DNA of 64,000 bases from contig CAWATX010000003.1 in assembly GCA_963785065.1 (NCBI GenBank), positions 62,001 through 126,000 of the forward strand, read 5' to 3'. Positions within the stretch are counted from its first letter, which is position 1; each line of letters starts with the position of its first letter. The notes beneath the pieces were generated by a model that worked only from the letters and a program-made list of their open reading frames with translations, had not been told where the DNA came from and did no database searches. Of this stretch, positions 32,283-41,959 are shown in pieces. This DNA is from CAVSRC01 sp963785065. Its GTDB lineage: Bacteria > Pseudomonadota > Alphaproteobacteria > Rhizobiales > Kaistiaceae. The position numbers and the translations under genes are program-made.

Positions 32283-32791
32283 TCGCCGTCCACGGTCGCC
32301 AGGAAGGCTGCGATGTCACGCGGGCTCGACAGGCGCACCGGCGTCCCGGCGAAATGCGTCGCGATCATGGCCTCCACTCTTGGCAGGGTCTTGCGACGGT
32401 AGTCCCAGATGTAGTGCAGGAATTCGAGGTCGACCTTCTCCGGGCAACCGGGCGCCATGTCCGGTCGGCTGACGCCACGGAAGGTGACGACGCGCCACAG
32501 AACCCGGAAATAGCACAGGGCCAGCGGCGCCATCATCACCACCACCGTGTCGGCGCGGTGCAGCCGCTCGAGCAGCGTCGTCGAATAGCCGCCGTCGATG
32601 ATCCAGCGTTCGCCGGCGACGACCGCCAGCACGCGCGCATCGAACGCGGCCCGGTCGGGGGTCGGCTTCCAGCCGGGTTGCCAGTAGAGCGCATCGAGAT
32701 GCGTCACAGGCAGGCCGAGGCGCTCTCCTAGCGCGCGCGCCAGCGTCGACTTGCCCGAGCCCGAGCGGCCGATGATGACGATGCGCTGCAT
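32243..32791 (-). CDS. P-loop small kinase-like protein (adenylate kinase/FlaR-like)
   Basis: A 182-residue P-loop NTPase. Walker A is IIGRSGSGKSTLARAL, followed by LPVTHLDALYWQPGW, WIIDGGYSTTLLERLHRAD and RVLWRVVTFRGVSRPDMAPGCPEKVDLEFLHYIWDY, all typical of topology-modulation/adenylate-kinase-related proteins of unknown substrate. The start at 32791 puts the P-loop at the N-terminus. The 3' end overlaps the TauE/SafE gene by 40 bases on the opposite strand. Confidence 0.85.
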   Translation of the reverse strand: MQRIVIIGRSGSGKSTLARALGERLGLPVTHLDALYWQPGWKPTPDRAAFDARVLAVVAGERWIIDGGYSTTLLERLHRADTVVVMMAPLALCYFRVLWRVVTFRGVSRPDMAPGCPEKVDLEFLHYIWDYRRKTLPRVEAMIATHFAGTPVRLSSPRDIAAFLATVDGDQPRIAPTPRHTT

Positions 32792-32946
32792 GGCCGGCCC
32801 CGTTGCGAGGCGGACCGTGATACTGGCCGGTCCTGCCGGTGACAAGCGCCCGGCACAACTGCGACCGGCTGCCCCTTCACGAAACCCCCGTTCTGGCTCA
32901 CACTTGGCGGCAAGCCGGCAATCGATCCGAGCGGCGGAGCCTCGCA

Positions 32947-33147
32947 ATGCGTCTGATCCAGGGCATCATCATCGGGATCGCCCACACCATCGGCGCGGCG
33001 TTCATTCACGACTCCATGGTGCCGCGCGACCCGGTCGCGGGCCTCCTGGTCAAGCAACAGGTGGTCAACTGGGACGTGCTCGGCCGGCTGGCCAACGACC
33101 AGCTCGCCAACGCCCGGCACCTGTGGAACCAGGTCTTCGGTCGCTAG
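32947..33147 (+). CDS. Small hypothetical protein
   Basis: A 66-residue protein, MRLIQGIIIGIAHTIGAAF then HDSMVPRDPVAGLLVKQQVVNWDVLGRL. It has one N-terminal hydrophobic segment that could anchor it in the membrane. The ATG is preceded by GGAG nine bases upstream. I do not recognise a family. It lies alone between the P-loop gene and an L,D-transpeptidase gene. Confidence 0.5.
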   Translation: MRLIQGIIIGIAHTIGAAFIHDSMVPRDPVAGLLVKQQVVNWDVLGRLANDQLANARHLWNQVFGR

Positions 33148-33314
33148 GTCGCCAGGCGCCAGGCTGAACCGTCGGGCTTCGGAAGCAGTCGCCCGTAGCC
33201 GTTGTTCAGCAAATCGTGAGCCGCCGGTGGTTGCAATATCGGCAGAATCTGCCAGTTCATAGTTAGCTGGAAACTGGCGCTTAGGTTTGCGCCGGGTGAA
33301 AATGGGGAATGACC

Positions 33315-33860
33315 ATGCGAACCAACCGTTTTATTGGGTTATTGGCCGGGGCCTGCGTTGCGACGCTGGTGTTCGGCCAGCCGGCCAGCGCCGATATCCT
33401 CATCAACGTCAACAAATCCACCCAGCGCATGACCGTCACGGTCGACGGCAAGCAGCGTTACGTATGGCCGGTGTCGACCGGGAAGCCCGGCTACGACACG
33501 CCGAACGGCACCTTCCGGCCGTTCCGCATGGACCGGAACCATCGCAGCGTAGAATACGACAACGCGCCGATGCCCTATTCGATCTTCTTCACCGGCAGCG
33601 GCGACGCCGTGCACGGCACCTATGAGCGCGGTCTCGGCAGCGCCCGCTCGCACGGCTGCGTGCGCATTTCGGTGAACAACGCCGCCGTCCTGTGGAGCCT
33701 GGTGCAGCGCGAGAACATGGGCAACACGATCGTCCAGATCACCGGTTCGGTTGGCGGCCCGCGGATGGCGGCCAGTTCAACGGCATCGCCCGGCAAGACC
33801 ACGACGCGTCGCGGCAAGCGCCGGATCGTGCTGTTCCCGTTCATGACGGTCAACCGCTAG
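33315..33860 (+). CDS. Short periplasmic L,D-transpeptidase (YkuD), paralogue B
   Basis: A 181-residue exported YkuD enzyme. The signal peptide MRTNRFIGLLAGACVATLVF ends at PASADILINVNKSTQRM. The active site reads GDAVHGTYERGLGSARSHGCVRIS. The ATG at 33315 has GGGGAA five bases upstream; an ATG at 33309 is too close to that site. Over roughly 130 bases (about 33465-33595) the DNA is nearly identical to the gene at 5165 even at third positions, while the signal peptide and tail differ. The C-terminus is Arg-rich. It is convergent with the aldo/keto reductase gene. Confidence 0.92.
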   Translation: MRTNRFIGLLAGACVATLVFGQPASADILINVNKSTQRMTVTVDGKQRYVWPVSTGKPGYDTPNGTFRPFRMDRNHRSVEYDNAPMPYSIFFTGSGDAVHGTYERGLGSARSHGCVRISVNNAAVLWSLVQRENMGNTIVQITGSVGGPRMAASSTASPGKTTTRRGKRRIVLFPFMTVNR

Positions 33861-33865
33861 GGCCT

Positions 33866-34693
33866 TCAGTCGTCCCAGACCGGCGCCACCGACGGATTGG
33901 CGACGCGCAGCTTGTGCGTCCGCGACAGGGCGGTGATCTCCGCCATCTCGGAGCCGTCGAGCGTGAAGGTGAAGACGTCGAAATTGGTGCGGATGCGCTC
34001 CGGCGTCACGCTCTTGGGGATGGTGACGACGTTCTCCTGCTGGATGTCCCAGCGCAGCACCACCTGGGCCGGCGTCACGCCTTTCGTCCTAGCGATGCGC
34101 TCGATCACCGGATCCTTGAGCACGGCGCCGCGCGCGATCGGCGAATAGGCGGTGAAGATCATGCCGTGTTCACGGCAGGCCGCCATCAGCGCGTCCTGGT
34201 TGAGATAGGGGTGGTACTCGCACTGATTGGTGACCAGCGGCGCCTCGGTTGCCGCCCATGCCTCCCCGAGCAGCCTGACGGTGAAGTTCGACACGCCGAT
34301 GTGCCGGGTCCAGCCCGCGGCCTTGCAGGCATTGAGCGAGGCGATGGTATCGGCAATCGGGACCGTCTTGCTCGGCCAGTGGATGAGCAGGAGGTCGAGC
34401 TGGTCGACGTCGAGCAGCTTGAGGCTGCGCTCCACGGTCGCCCTGAAGGCGCTCGCCTCCGCCTGCTCCGGCGGCACCTTGGTGGTGATGAAGATGTCCT
34501 CACGCTTGACGCCGGAGGCGCGGATGCCCTCCGCCACCTTGTCCTCATTGTTGTAGCCGGCGGCCGTGTCGACGGCGCGATAGCCGGCCTTCAGCGCCTC
34601 GGCGACACCACGGGCGCAATCCTCGCCGGCAGCGCGAAAGGTTCCGTAGCCAATGACGGGCATGCGTGCCCCATGAGCCGTGACCATCTGCAT
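33866..34693 (-). CDS. Aldo/keto reductase (2,5-diketogluconate reductase-like)
   Basis: A 275-residue (beta/alpha)8 NADPH-dependent reductase of the AKR5 type. The catalytic tetrad is visible: Asp and Tyr in AVDTAAGYNNED, Lys in FITTKVPP, and His in DLLLIHWPS. GVSNFTVRLLGEA and QCEYHPYL are AKR signatures, and TIPKSVTPERIRTNFDVF binds NADPH phosphate. The substrate is unknown. No operon partner; the neighbouring aminotransferase lies 193 bases upstream on the same strand. A weak inverted repeat (GCAGCGCA/TGCGCTGC, 34801-34827) lies in that gap. Confidence 0.93.
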   Translation of the reverse strand: MQMVTAHGARMPVIGYGTFRAAGEDCARGVAEALKAGYRAVDTAAGYNNEDKVAEGIRASGVKREDIFITTKVPPEQAEASAFRATVERSLKLLDVDQLDLLLIHWPSKTVPIADTIASLNACKAAGWTRHIGVSNFTVRLLGEAWAATEAPLVTNQCEYHPYLNQDALMAACREHGMIFTAYSPIARGAVLKDPVIERIARTKGVTPAQVVLRWDIQQENVVTIPKSVTPERIRTNFDVFTFTLDGSEMAEITALSRTHKLRVANPSVAPVWDD

Positions 34694-34886
34694 GGCCGAT
34701 CCTCCTCGAGAGTCATGATTGGGTTCTTGGCAGGACCGACAGGATGGGACGCCGTGGTGCCGCGGTCAACCAGGTACCCGGTCGCAACCGTATCCCGGGC
34801 GCAGCGCAGCATGCAATGATGCGCTGCTGAACCGGGACCCACGAGGCGCGTAGGCCCCGCATCTGCGGTGCAGCAAATGCCCGTTT

Positions 34887-36041
34887 TCAGGCGACCGCTG
34901 CGCGGACCGCGGCAATGACCCGGTCGACCTCGCCATCGGTGAGGTCGGGATGGATCGGCAGGCTGAGGACCTCGTTGGCCAGCCGCTCCGACGCCGGCAG
35001 GCGGCGTCCGTCATAGGAGCGGAAGGCCGGGTGCTGGTGCAGTGCCAGCCGGTAGAACAGGCCGGTGCCGACGCCCATGCCGTCGAGCTGCTGGCGCACG
35101 GCGTCGCGTTTCGCCACGCGGATGGTGTAGAGCGCAAAGGCGCTATCGCAGCCCGCCGGAATGCGCGGCACGTCGACCACGTCGGCAAGCGCGGCGGTGT
35201 AGCGCGCGGCGATGGCGCGGCGGCGCGCGAGCTCCTCGTCGAAGACTTCGAGCTTGGCGAGCAGGATCGCGGCCTGCAGCGAATCGAGCCGGCCGGTGAG
35301 ACCGAGCACATGGGCCTCGTCGCCGTCGCCGGCGCGGCCGTGCGAGCGGATCATGCGCACCTTCTCGGCAAGCTCTTCGACCTCGGCCAGGATGGCGCCG
35401 CCATCGCCGTAGCAGCCAAGCGGCTTGGTCGGATAGAAGCTGGTGGCGCTGATCGGCGCCAGCGCGCCGACGCGCTTGTTGCCGCAGGCGCCACCGAAGC
35501 TTTGCGCCGCATCGGCGAGCACCGTCATGCCGTGGCGGGCGGCGACCGCCGCAATTGCCGCATAGTCGGCCGGCAGGCCGTAGAGATCGACCGGCATGAC
35601 CACGCTCGGCCTGAGATTGCCGTCTTCCAGAGTCTCGCCGACGGCGCGCTCCAGATCGGCCGGATCCATGTTGAAGGTCGCCATGTCGACGTCGACGAAA
35701 ACCGGCGTGGCACCGACCGAGACCACCGAGCCGGCGGTGGCGGCAAAGGTGAAGGCAGGCACGTAGACGGCGTCGCCCGGCTTCACGCCCATCGCCATCA
35801 TGGCGATCATCAGCGCATCGCGGCCGCTGGACACGCCGATGGCGTGGCTGGCGCCGGCATAAGCGGCGAGCTTCTGCTCGAGCTGGGTGACTTCCGGGCC
35901 GAGGATGAACTGGCCGTGCGCGAGCACGGCGTCCATACGGCGACGGATGTCGCTTTCCAGCCGCGCGCGCTGGCGCTGCAGGTCGAACAGGTTGATGCGG
36001 GTTTCCTCGGCGACGGCAAGCGCCGGGCGTGATGGACTCAT
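34887..36041 (-). CDS. DegT/DnrJ/EryC1/StrS family sugar aminotransferase
   Basis: A 384-residue PLP-dependent aminotransferase acting on nucleotide-linked keto-sugars. Lys206 in SFYPTKPLGCYGDGG is the PLP-binding lysine, preceded by VLADAAQSFGG (the Asp contacting the PLP nitrogen) and AFTFAATAGSVVSVGATPVFVD near residue 95. The C-terminal half has GRLDSLQAAILLAKL, a family hallmark. It lies five bases downstream of a Gfo/Idh/MocA oxidoreductase, a pairing seen in pathways to amino-uronic acids (WlbA/WlbE type). The product would probably go into surface polysaccharide. Confidence 0.92.
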   Translation of the reverse strand: MSPSRPALAVAEETRINLFDLQRQRARLESDIRRRMDAVLAHGQFILGPEVTQLEQKLAAYAGASHAIGVSSGRDALMIAMMAMGVKPGDAVYVPAFTFAATAGSVVSVGATPVFVDVDMATFNMDPADLERAVGETLEDGNLRPSVVMPVDLYGLPADYAAIAAVAARHGMTVLADAAQSFGGACGNKRVGALAPISATSFYPTKPLGCYGDGGAILAEVEELAEKVRMIRSHGRAGDGDEAHVLGLTGRLDSLQAAILLAKLEVFDEELARRRAIAARYTAALADVVDVPRIPAGCDSAFALYTIRVAKRDAVRQQLDGMGVGTGLFYRLALHQHPAFRSYDGRRLPASERLANEVLSLPIHPDLTDGEVDRVIAAVRAAVA

Positions 36042-36046
36042 TTCAA

Positions 36047-36994
36047 TTACATACTCCGTCTGGCCGGCGCGGCACCATCGGCAATCGCCGCCTGGATGCG
36101 CTCGGCAATGGCTAGCGCCTGGGCGCCCGCCCGTCCATCAACCAGAGGCGGCGTACCCTTGGCGATGCTGTCGAGGAAGGCGGCAATCTCGGCGCCGAGA
36201 TTGTCTTGGGGGGTAAGTGGGACCGTCTCGGCCACCGCGTGCGAAACACGGCGTCGTACGGCCAGCGCCGGCCCCGCAAGGTCGGCGATATAGACGCTAC
36301 CCGGCTCCGTCACCGTCAGCTGGCGCCGATTCTCCGCCGCCGAGCGGCTGGCCGACAGGGTGGCGATGCAGCCATTGGCGAAGGTCAGCCACGCTTCCGC
36401 CTCGTCGGTCCGGGCGCTGACCGTGGCCGCGCCATTGGCCGCCACCGAGGTGACCGGGGAGTCGACAAGGCTGAGCACGAGGTCGATGTCGTGGATCATC
36501 AGGTCGAGGACGACGTCGACGTCATCCGACCGCCCGGACCAGCCAGTCCGGCGCACCGCGGCGATGCGGCGCGGATCGGTGAGGCGCCTTGCCAGCTCGG
36601 TGACCGCCGGCGAAAAGCGCTCGATGTGCCCGACCTGGAGGACGACGCCGACCCGCTCGGCCCGCTCGACCAGGTCTTCGGCCGAGGCGCTGTCGATGGC
36701 GATGGGCTTTTCGATGAAGACATGCACCCCGGCATCGAGAAAATCGGCAGCGACTGCGCGATGATGGACGGCGGGAACCGCGATCGACACTGCATCGACC
36801 TTGCCGATGAGGGCGCGATGGTCGGTGAAGGCCTCCGCCCCGGTGCCGGCGACGATCGCCTCTACGCGGGCGCGCTCGACATCCGCCACGGCAACCAGCC
36901 GGGCCTGCGGATGCTTGCCAAAATGGCGAACATGATGGCGCCCGAAAGCGCCGACACCAACGACGCCGACCTTGATCCCCTGCCCGCTAGTCAC
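36047..36994 (-). CDS. Gfo/Idh/MocA family NAD(P)-dependent oxidoreductase
   Basis: A 315-residue dehydrogenase with Rossmann motif IKVGVVGVGAFGRHHVRHF at the N-terminus and the EKPIA motif (FIEKPIAIDS) where the Lys is catalytic. The C-terminal domain includes LDLMIHDIDLVLSL with the conserved D-x-x-x-H-D-I-D. It probably oxidises C3 or C4 of a UDP-sugar acid before the adjacent aminotransferase acts. GTG at 36994 gives the family N-terminus; the frame is open to 37126, but that part does not resemble the family. Confidence 0.88.
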   Translation of the reverse strand: MTSGQGIKVGVVGVGAFGRHHVRHFGKHPQARLVAVADVERARVEAIVAGTGAEAFTDHRALIGKVDAVSIAVPAVHHRAVAADFLDAGVHVFIEKPIAIDSASAEDLVERAERVGVVLQVGHIERFSPAVTELARRLTDPRRIAAVRRTGWSGRSDDVDVVLDLMIHDIDLVLSLVDSPVTSVAANGAATVSARTDEAEAWLTFANGCIATLSASRSAAENRRQLTVTEPGSVYIADLAGPALAVRRRVSHAVAETVPLTPQDNLGAEIAAFLDSIAKGTPPLVDGRAGAQALAIAERIQAAIADGAAPARRSM

Positions 36995-37253
36995 GCTGCA
37001 CGCAAACCTCGAGGCTGATGCCCCCCTCGACGAATCTCGCGCGCAAGATAGACGCAGGCGGGCGACCGCGCCCATAAACAATTGCAATCTCCTGAAATAC
37101 GGCGCGACACGGCCGAAATCCCCCAAAACGGAGGCAAAACCGGCTGCAGCAGGCGAAAAATCGGCCCCAAATCATCCGATTGCGAAAAATTCGGGCCATC
37201 TGTAGGACTTAGTCTCATTCCGGCGGCTCGTCCGCCCCCTCGAGGCGACGCCG

Positions 37254-38099
37254 ATGATCACCGTCCCCGAACTGACCGCCGACGCTCTTGGCCACTTCCT
37301 CTCCGACTACATGAAGCGCCGCTACGGCCAGTCGGAAAGCCGGCTGGTCGAGCTGGTGCCCTCGGTCGCCCGCATCGCGCTGGAATGCATCGGCAACAGC
37401 GACGCGCTCTATCACAACGTCGAGCACACCATGCTGGTGACGCTCGCCGGCCACGACATCCTGCGCGGCCGGGCGCTGCGCTCCGACATGCCGGCCAGCG
37501 ACTACGCCCACATGATCATCGCCTGCCTGTTCCACGACATCGGCTATGTGCGCGGCTTGTTGCCCGGCGACGACGATGACGGCTATATCGTCGACGAGGA
37601 AGGCCGCCGGGTGCAGGTGCCGCGCGGCGCTTCCGACGCCGCGCTGACGCCCTATCACGTCGACCGCTCCAAGCTGTTCGTCAGGCACCGCTTCGACGAC
37701 ATCGCACTGCTCGACGCCGATCGCATCTGCCGCGCCATCGAGGGCACGCGCTTCCCCGGCAACATGCCGGCCGATCTCGACGCGATTGACGACGAGGTGG
37801 GGCTGTTGCGCGCCGCCGACCTCATCGGCCAGCTCGGCGACCCCCACTACATCCGCAAGGCCAATGCACTCTATTACGAATTCGAGGAGGCCGGCCTCAA
37901 CCGCCAGCTCGACTATGCCAACCCTGCCGATCTGGTCGAGCGCTACCCGCAGTTCTACTGGAACATGATCTCGCCCTTCATCCAGACCGCCATCCGCTAT
38001 CTGCAGGTGACCTCGAACGGGCGCCAGTGGGTCGCCAACCTCTATTCGAACGTCTTCCGCGCCGAGCGCGACCTCGCCTCGTTCGGCCCGCAGCTTTAG
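37254..38099 (+). CDS. HD-domain metal-dependent phosphohydrolase
   Basis: A 281-residue protein with an HD-superfamily site: His54 and His58 in YHNVEHTMLV and His94-Asp95 in CLFHDIGYVRGLLPG, with a later Asp in LLRAADLIGQLGD. The wide spacing and the acidic insert (GDDDDGYIVDEEGRR) place it near the Npp1/PDEase-like HD proteins of alphaproteobacteria. The substrate is unknown. There is no signal peptide. It stands alone between divergent and unrelated genes, with a 259-base upstream gap in which I see no other gene. Confidence 0.85.
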   Translation: MITVPELTADALGHFLSDYMKRRYGQSESRLVELVPSVARIALECIGNSDALYHNVEHTMLVTLAGHDILRGRALRSDMPASDYAHMIIACLFHDIGYVRGLLPGDDDDGYIVDEEGRRVQVPRGASDAALTPYHVDRSKLFVRHRFDDIALLDADRICRAIEGTRFPGNMPADLDAIDDEVGLLRAADLIGQLGDPHYIRKANALYYEFEEAGLNRQLDYANPADLVERYPQFYWNMISPFIQTAIRYLQVTSNGRQWVANLYSNVFRAERDLASFGPQL

Positions 38100-38261
38100 G
38101 GCCACGCCCCACAGCCGCGAAGATCGTCCGGCCGGCGACGGCCCGCCAGATGGTCTTGCCGTCCCACACTGGAAACGATCTAATCGCGACTGAACGCGGC
38201 GCGACCCACCGCGCCTGCCAGCCTGAGCGGCTGGTCCGGCAACATCTCTGGAGAAACCGCC

Positions 38262-39200
38262 ATGGCACACATCAAGCCGAAGGGTTCGTTCGTCGCCCTC
38301 ATCACGCCGATGAACGAGGACGGCTCGATCGACTACGAGGGCTTCCGCAGCCTCCTGCAATGGCACGCGGAGAACGGCACCGAGGCCGTGCTGATCATGG
38401 GGTCGACCGGCGAGGTGTCGATGCTCTCGCCCGAGGAGCGGCGCGAGATCATCAGCCGCACGGCTGCGATGAAGACCGGCGGCATGCTGTTCTATTACGG
38501 CTGCACCGGCAACAACACGGCCACCACCATCGACTATGTCCGCTACGCCAGGGCGGAAGGCGCCGACGGGGCCATCATCGCGGCGCCCGCCTATATCTGC
38601 GCCGACAACGACACTATCGTCGACTATGCGCTGGAGGTCTGCGATGCCGAGGATTTCCCGATCGGCTTCTACAACAACCCGCCACGGGTGAAGACCGACC
38701 TGCACTGGACCGACATCCTCAAGCTGGCCAAGCACCCCAACATGGTGGTGCTGAAGGAATCGACGACGCGCGTCGGCCAGGTCGCCCAGGTCTGCGCCGC
38801 CAAGCCGGACATGGCGATCATGTGCTGCTGCTCGCCGAATCTCGGCCTGGTCATCCCGACCATGGCGCTCGGCGGCGACGGCACCGCCAACATGACCGGC
38901 AACCTCATCCCGCGGGAGATGGCGGTCATCTCCAAGAAGTGGCAGAGCGGCGAAGACGCCTTCGCCTGCCGCGAGGCCTGGCTGACCAACCTGCCCATGC
39001 TCCATTTCGTCTATTCAGCGGTGAACCCGGTGGCAGTGAAGACGCTGATGCGGGTCCTCGGCATGCCGTCCGGACCCCTGCGCAAGCCGCTCAAGGCCAT
39101 CGACGGCGCCAAGCTCCAGGCCGGCATCGACGCCTTCGAGCGGCTCGGGCTGCCGGCGCGTTATGGCTTCAAGGTCGATCTGGCCGTCGCCGCCGAATAG
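38262..39200 (+). CDS. Dihydrodipicolinate synthase/N-acetylneuraminate lyase family aldolase
   Basis: A 312-residue TIM-barrel class I aldolase of the DapA family. The Schiff-base Lys lies in MVVLKESTTR, the Tyr of the catalytic relay in IGFYNNPPRVK, and the 2-keto-acid loop is IMGSTGEVSML. ICADNDTIVDYALEVCDAEDF and the CCCSPNLGL segment differ from canonical DapA, so it may be a different pyruvate-dependent aldolase rather than the lysine-pathway enzyme. No lysine biosynthetic gene is adjacent. Confidence 0.88.
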   Translation: MAHIKPKGSFVALITPMNEDGSIDYEGFRSLLQWHAENGTEAVLIMGSTGEVSMLSPEERREIISRTAAMKTGGMLFYYGCTGNNTATTIDYVRYARAEGADGAIIAAPAYICADNDTIVDYALEVCDAEDFPIGFYNNPPRVKTDLHWTDILKLAKHPNMVVLKESTTRVGQVAQVCAAKPDMAIMCCCSPNLGLVIPTMALGGDGTANMTGNLIPREMAVISKKWQSGEDAFACREAWLTNLPMLHFVYSAVNPVAVKTLMRVLGMPSGPLRKPLKAIDGAKLQAGIDAFERLGLPARYGFKVDLAVAAE

Positions 39201-39238
39201 GCCCGACACGGCCCGCGTACACGCGCCTGCCCGCGCCC

Positions 39239-41959
39239 CTATGAGGACGTATCGGCGTTCGGCGCCCCGCGCGACGGGAACAGGAGCCGCTGATACAGCC
39301 AGCCGATGCCGACCAGCACCAGGCCGAGGACGATGAAGGAAAGCGCCCGATAGATCCCGGTGAGACCGCTGAGGTCCACCAGGAAGACCTTGGCAACGGT
39401 GATCGCGATGACCGCTGCCGAGGCCAGCCGGACGGACTGGGTGCGAAAGAGGATGCCGGCCAGCAGCAGCACGACGCCATAGGCGAGCCAGACGGCCGAA
39501 TAGGTGTATTGCTCCGCATCGCCGACGGTCATCGGAACGTGCATGTCCGCTCCGTGATAGAGCCGCCGCACTTCCAGCGTCAGATAGGCCAGGGCCAGGC
39601 CGAAGCCCGCAATCTCGGCGGTCCAGCGGTAGCCGGGCGGCCGGGTGTGCCGCGTCACGCGCACCAGGATCGCGACCAGCACTGCCGGCAGCAGGTAGCC
39701 GAGGAGGATGAGGTTCACCACCGGCCCGCCGACGTCGACGTATTCCAGCCAGGGATTGTCGACGAGCAGCAAGACGATGCCGAAAGCGCTGAGCACAGCC
39801 AGCACCTGAGCACCGACGTCGTGCACGATGCTCTGCGAAACGCGGCGCATGCGTTCCAGGCCGATTGTGAGCGCCAGACCGATCGAGACCTGCAGCGCGG
39901 TCTCCGCGAGACGCGGCGCAGCAGCGTAGATATCGCCGTGGTTCATCCAGTGGCGTATCTCGAAGAAGCAGAACAGCACCGTGTAGAGGATGGCTGAAGT
40001 CTCGGCGGTGCGGGTCGGCACGTCGTCGGCCTGCCGGCGCAGCAGCCACCCGGCCAGCCAGAAGGACACCGCCGGCACACCGTAGCTGTAGAGCAGCCAG
40101 TTGAATATGGGCGTCGCGCCGAGATCGGTGCCGACAAGCTGCTGCTCGTAGACGATGCGACCGAGGACGAGCACGGCCAGCGCCACCACCAGCCAGCGCA
40201 GCACCGGCAATTGCCGGCGGTTGGCGATCCACGCGACGCCGGGCGCCATGAGGGCGAAGGCCACGCTCAGCCAGCCCTTCTCGAGCGCGAAGGTCAGCGT
40301 CAGCACCAGCCCGGCAACCGAGCCGGCGGCGAAGATCGCCGCGGCCAGCTCCTGCCCCGGAGCCGGCGCCCGCTTGCTCAGCCGATCGGTGGCATAGGCA
40401 AACAGCAGCGAGAGGGCGAGCGCGGCCAGCGCAAACGGGATCGACCGCTCGAAATTGGCCAGCCGGTAATACAGCGCCACCAGAATAGCGACCGGCGCAA
40501 ACACGGCCGACCCTGCCCACAGGACGGGGGCGAGCGGCCGCGCCGAGTGTCCCTGCCGATAGAGGCCGGCGAGGCCGAACAGAAGCGCGAAGGCGGCGCC
40601 GACCGCCACGTGCACCTGATTGTCGACCAGTGTGGTCGGACCGACGGAGACGCCGACCGGCCCACCCGGAACCACGCCACTGGCCACAGGTCCCTCCAGG
40701 GCCCAGTCGCCGATGACAAGGCTGGTCAGCACAGCAGCAGCCGGTACCGCAGCGGCCGCTGCATCCGTTCTCCCGGCAATCCACAAGGTGCCGACAACGG
40801 TGGCCGCGAAGATGGCAAGGACAAAGCCGTCATGGTGCTGCGCGATCACCATCAGCGCCGCGGCGAAGGCATAGGCGGCGAGCGCCCCCGAGGCGACGAA
40901 CTCGACCTTTCCTGGCGCGGGCTGCGGCCCGAGCGCGAAGCCAGAAACCACGAACAGGCCCGCCAGGATGAATCCGGCGAGCGCGTAGACGCCGAACGGC
41001 ACGAGCGTATCAAGATCCGGCTCGATGACGCTCAGCAGCATCCACAACAGGCTGAGGACGATCGCCGTGACGGCGAGCCAGCGCCACAAACGCACCCTGG
41101 CGAGCGCCAGGGCGGCTGCCGTGACAATCGACAGATAGAGTATCAGAGCCCAATAGGCGGGATGTTGCGAGCTGACCAGGAGCGGCGTCACGAAAGCGCC
41201 GACCACCCCCATGGCCGCCAGCGCGGGGCCATGCAGCAGCGCCGCGACCAGAGTGGCAAGCGCCACCGCACCAAGCAGGATGAACGCGGCGCCGCCGTCG
41301 ATGAAGCCGTACAGCGCGAAGGCTGCATAGACCGTGGCATAGGCGACGACCGTGCCGGCAGCGGTGAGCATGCTCGGAATATGCGCAACCGGCAGGGCGG
41401 CAGCGCTGCCGGGCGCCTCGCTCCGGCGCATCCACTCGCCGCCGGCGATCAGCGCGGCGGCAAGCAGCGCCCCCAGCCCTATCCGCGCTGCCGGGCCGAG
41501 CAGGCCCTGCTCGATCGAGTACTGGACCAGGAAGACTCCACCGAGCGCCAGCGCCAGCCCTCCGACCCACACCACCCAGCGCGTGCCGAACCGCTCCTCC
41601 AGACCGCGGGCAGGTTGCGGCGTCGTCGGTGCGCCCCACGGCGCCGCCGGCGGCGATGACGGTTCCTGCGGTGGCATGGACTCCGGCGGTGGCGCGGCTT
41701 CGCCCGGCGCCCCTTCCGGACCGGCGGACACCGCCTCCTCCGGCGCGGCAGGCGGCTGGGCCTCCGTCGCAGGAGGCGCCTCCGGTTCGGGCGGGGCCGC
41801 ACGAGCGGCGTCGGCGGCAAGCGTCATGCCGTCGAGCTGCGCCTGGACCATGGCGAGCCTCAACTCGATGGCTCCCAGCCGTCGCCGCGTCTGCTCGCGC
41901 CAACGCAGGCCGACGATCACTCCGATCGCCGCGACAAGCAGCAAGGAAAGGGACAGCAT
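39239..41959 (-). CDS. DUF2339 large polytopic membrane protein
   Basis: A 906-residue membrane protein of the DUF2339 family. An N-terminal helix (LSLSLLLVAAIGVIVGL) is followed by a charged coiled-coil stretch, a Pro/Ala-rich linker (about residues 65-125), then WVVWVGGLALALGGVFLVQYS and more than twenty further hydrophobic segments. The family is widespread in Gram-negatives and has no established function; envelope transport or polymer handling is a guess. It is convergent with the DapA-family gene and divergent from the acyltransferase. Confidence 0.9.
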   Translation of the reverse strand: MLSLSLLLVAAIGVIVGLRWREQTRRRLGAIELRLAMVQAQLDGMTLAADAARAAPPEPEAPPATEAQPPAAPEEAVSAGPEGAPGEAAPPPESMPPQEPSSPPAAPWGAPTTPQPARGLEERFGTRWVVWVGGLALALGGVFLVQYSIEQGLLGPAARIGLGALLAAALIAGGEWMRRSEAPGSAAALPVAHIPSMLTAAGTVVAYATVYAAFALYGFIDGGAAFILLGAVALATLVAALLHGPALAAMGVVGAFVTPLLVSSQHPAYWALILYLSIVTAAALALARVRLWRWLAVTAIVLSLLWMLLSVIEPDLDTLVPFGVYALAGFILAGLFVVSGFALGPQPAPGKVEFVASGALAAYAFAAALMVIAQHHDGFVLAIFAATVVGTLWIAGRTDAAAAAVPAAAVLTSLVIGDWALEGPVASGVVPGGPVGVSVGPTTLVDNQVHVAVGAAFALLFGLAGLYRQGHSARPLAPVLWAGSAVFAPVAILVALYYRLANFERSIPFALAALALSLLFAYATDRLSKRAPAPGQELAAAIFAAGSVAGLVLTLTFALEKGWLSVAFALMAPGVAWIANRRQLPVLRWLVVALAVLVLGRIVYEQQLVGTDLGATPIFNWLLYSYGVPAVSFWLAGWLLRRQADDVPTRTAETSAILYTVLFCFFEIRHWMNHGDIYAAAPRLAETALQVSIGLALTIGLERMRRVSQSIVHDVGAQVLAVLSAFGIVLLLVDNPWLEYVDVGGPVVNLILLGYLLPAVLVAILVRVTRHTRPPGYRWTAEIAGFGLALAYLTLEVRRLYHGADMHVPMTVGDAEQYTYSAVWLAYGVVLLLAGILFRTQSVRLASAAVIAITVAKVFLVDLSGLTGIYRALSFIVLGLVLVGIGWLYQRLLFPSRGAPNADTSS

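Noticed and set aside
34801..34827. GCAGCGCA/TGCGCTGC inverted repeat between the aldo/keto reductase and aminotransferase genes
   Set aside because: The 11-base loop and lack of a T-run make a terminator weak; mentioned under the reductase only.
37215..39005. Long minus-strand open frame across the HD-domain and DapA-family genes
   Set aside because: Both plus-strand genes have full-length families with catalytic motifs; the antisense frame has none.
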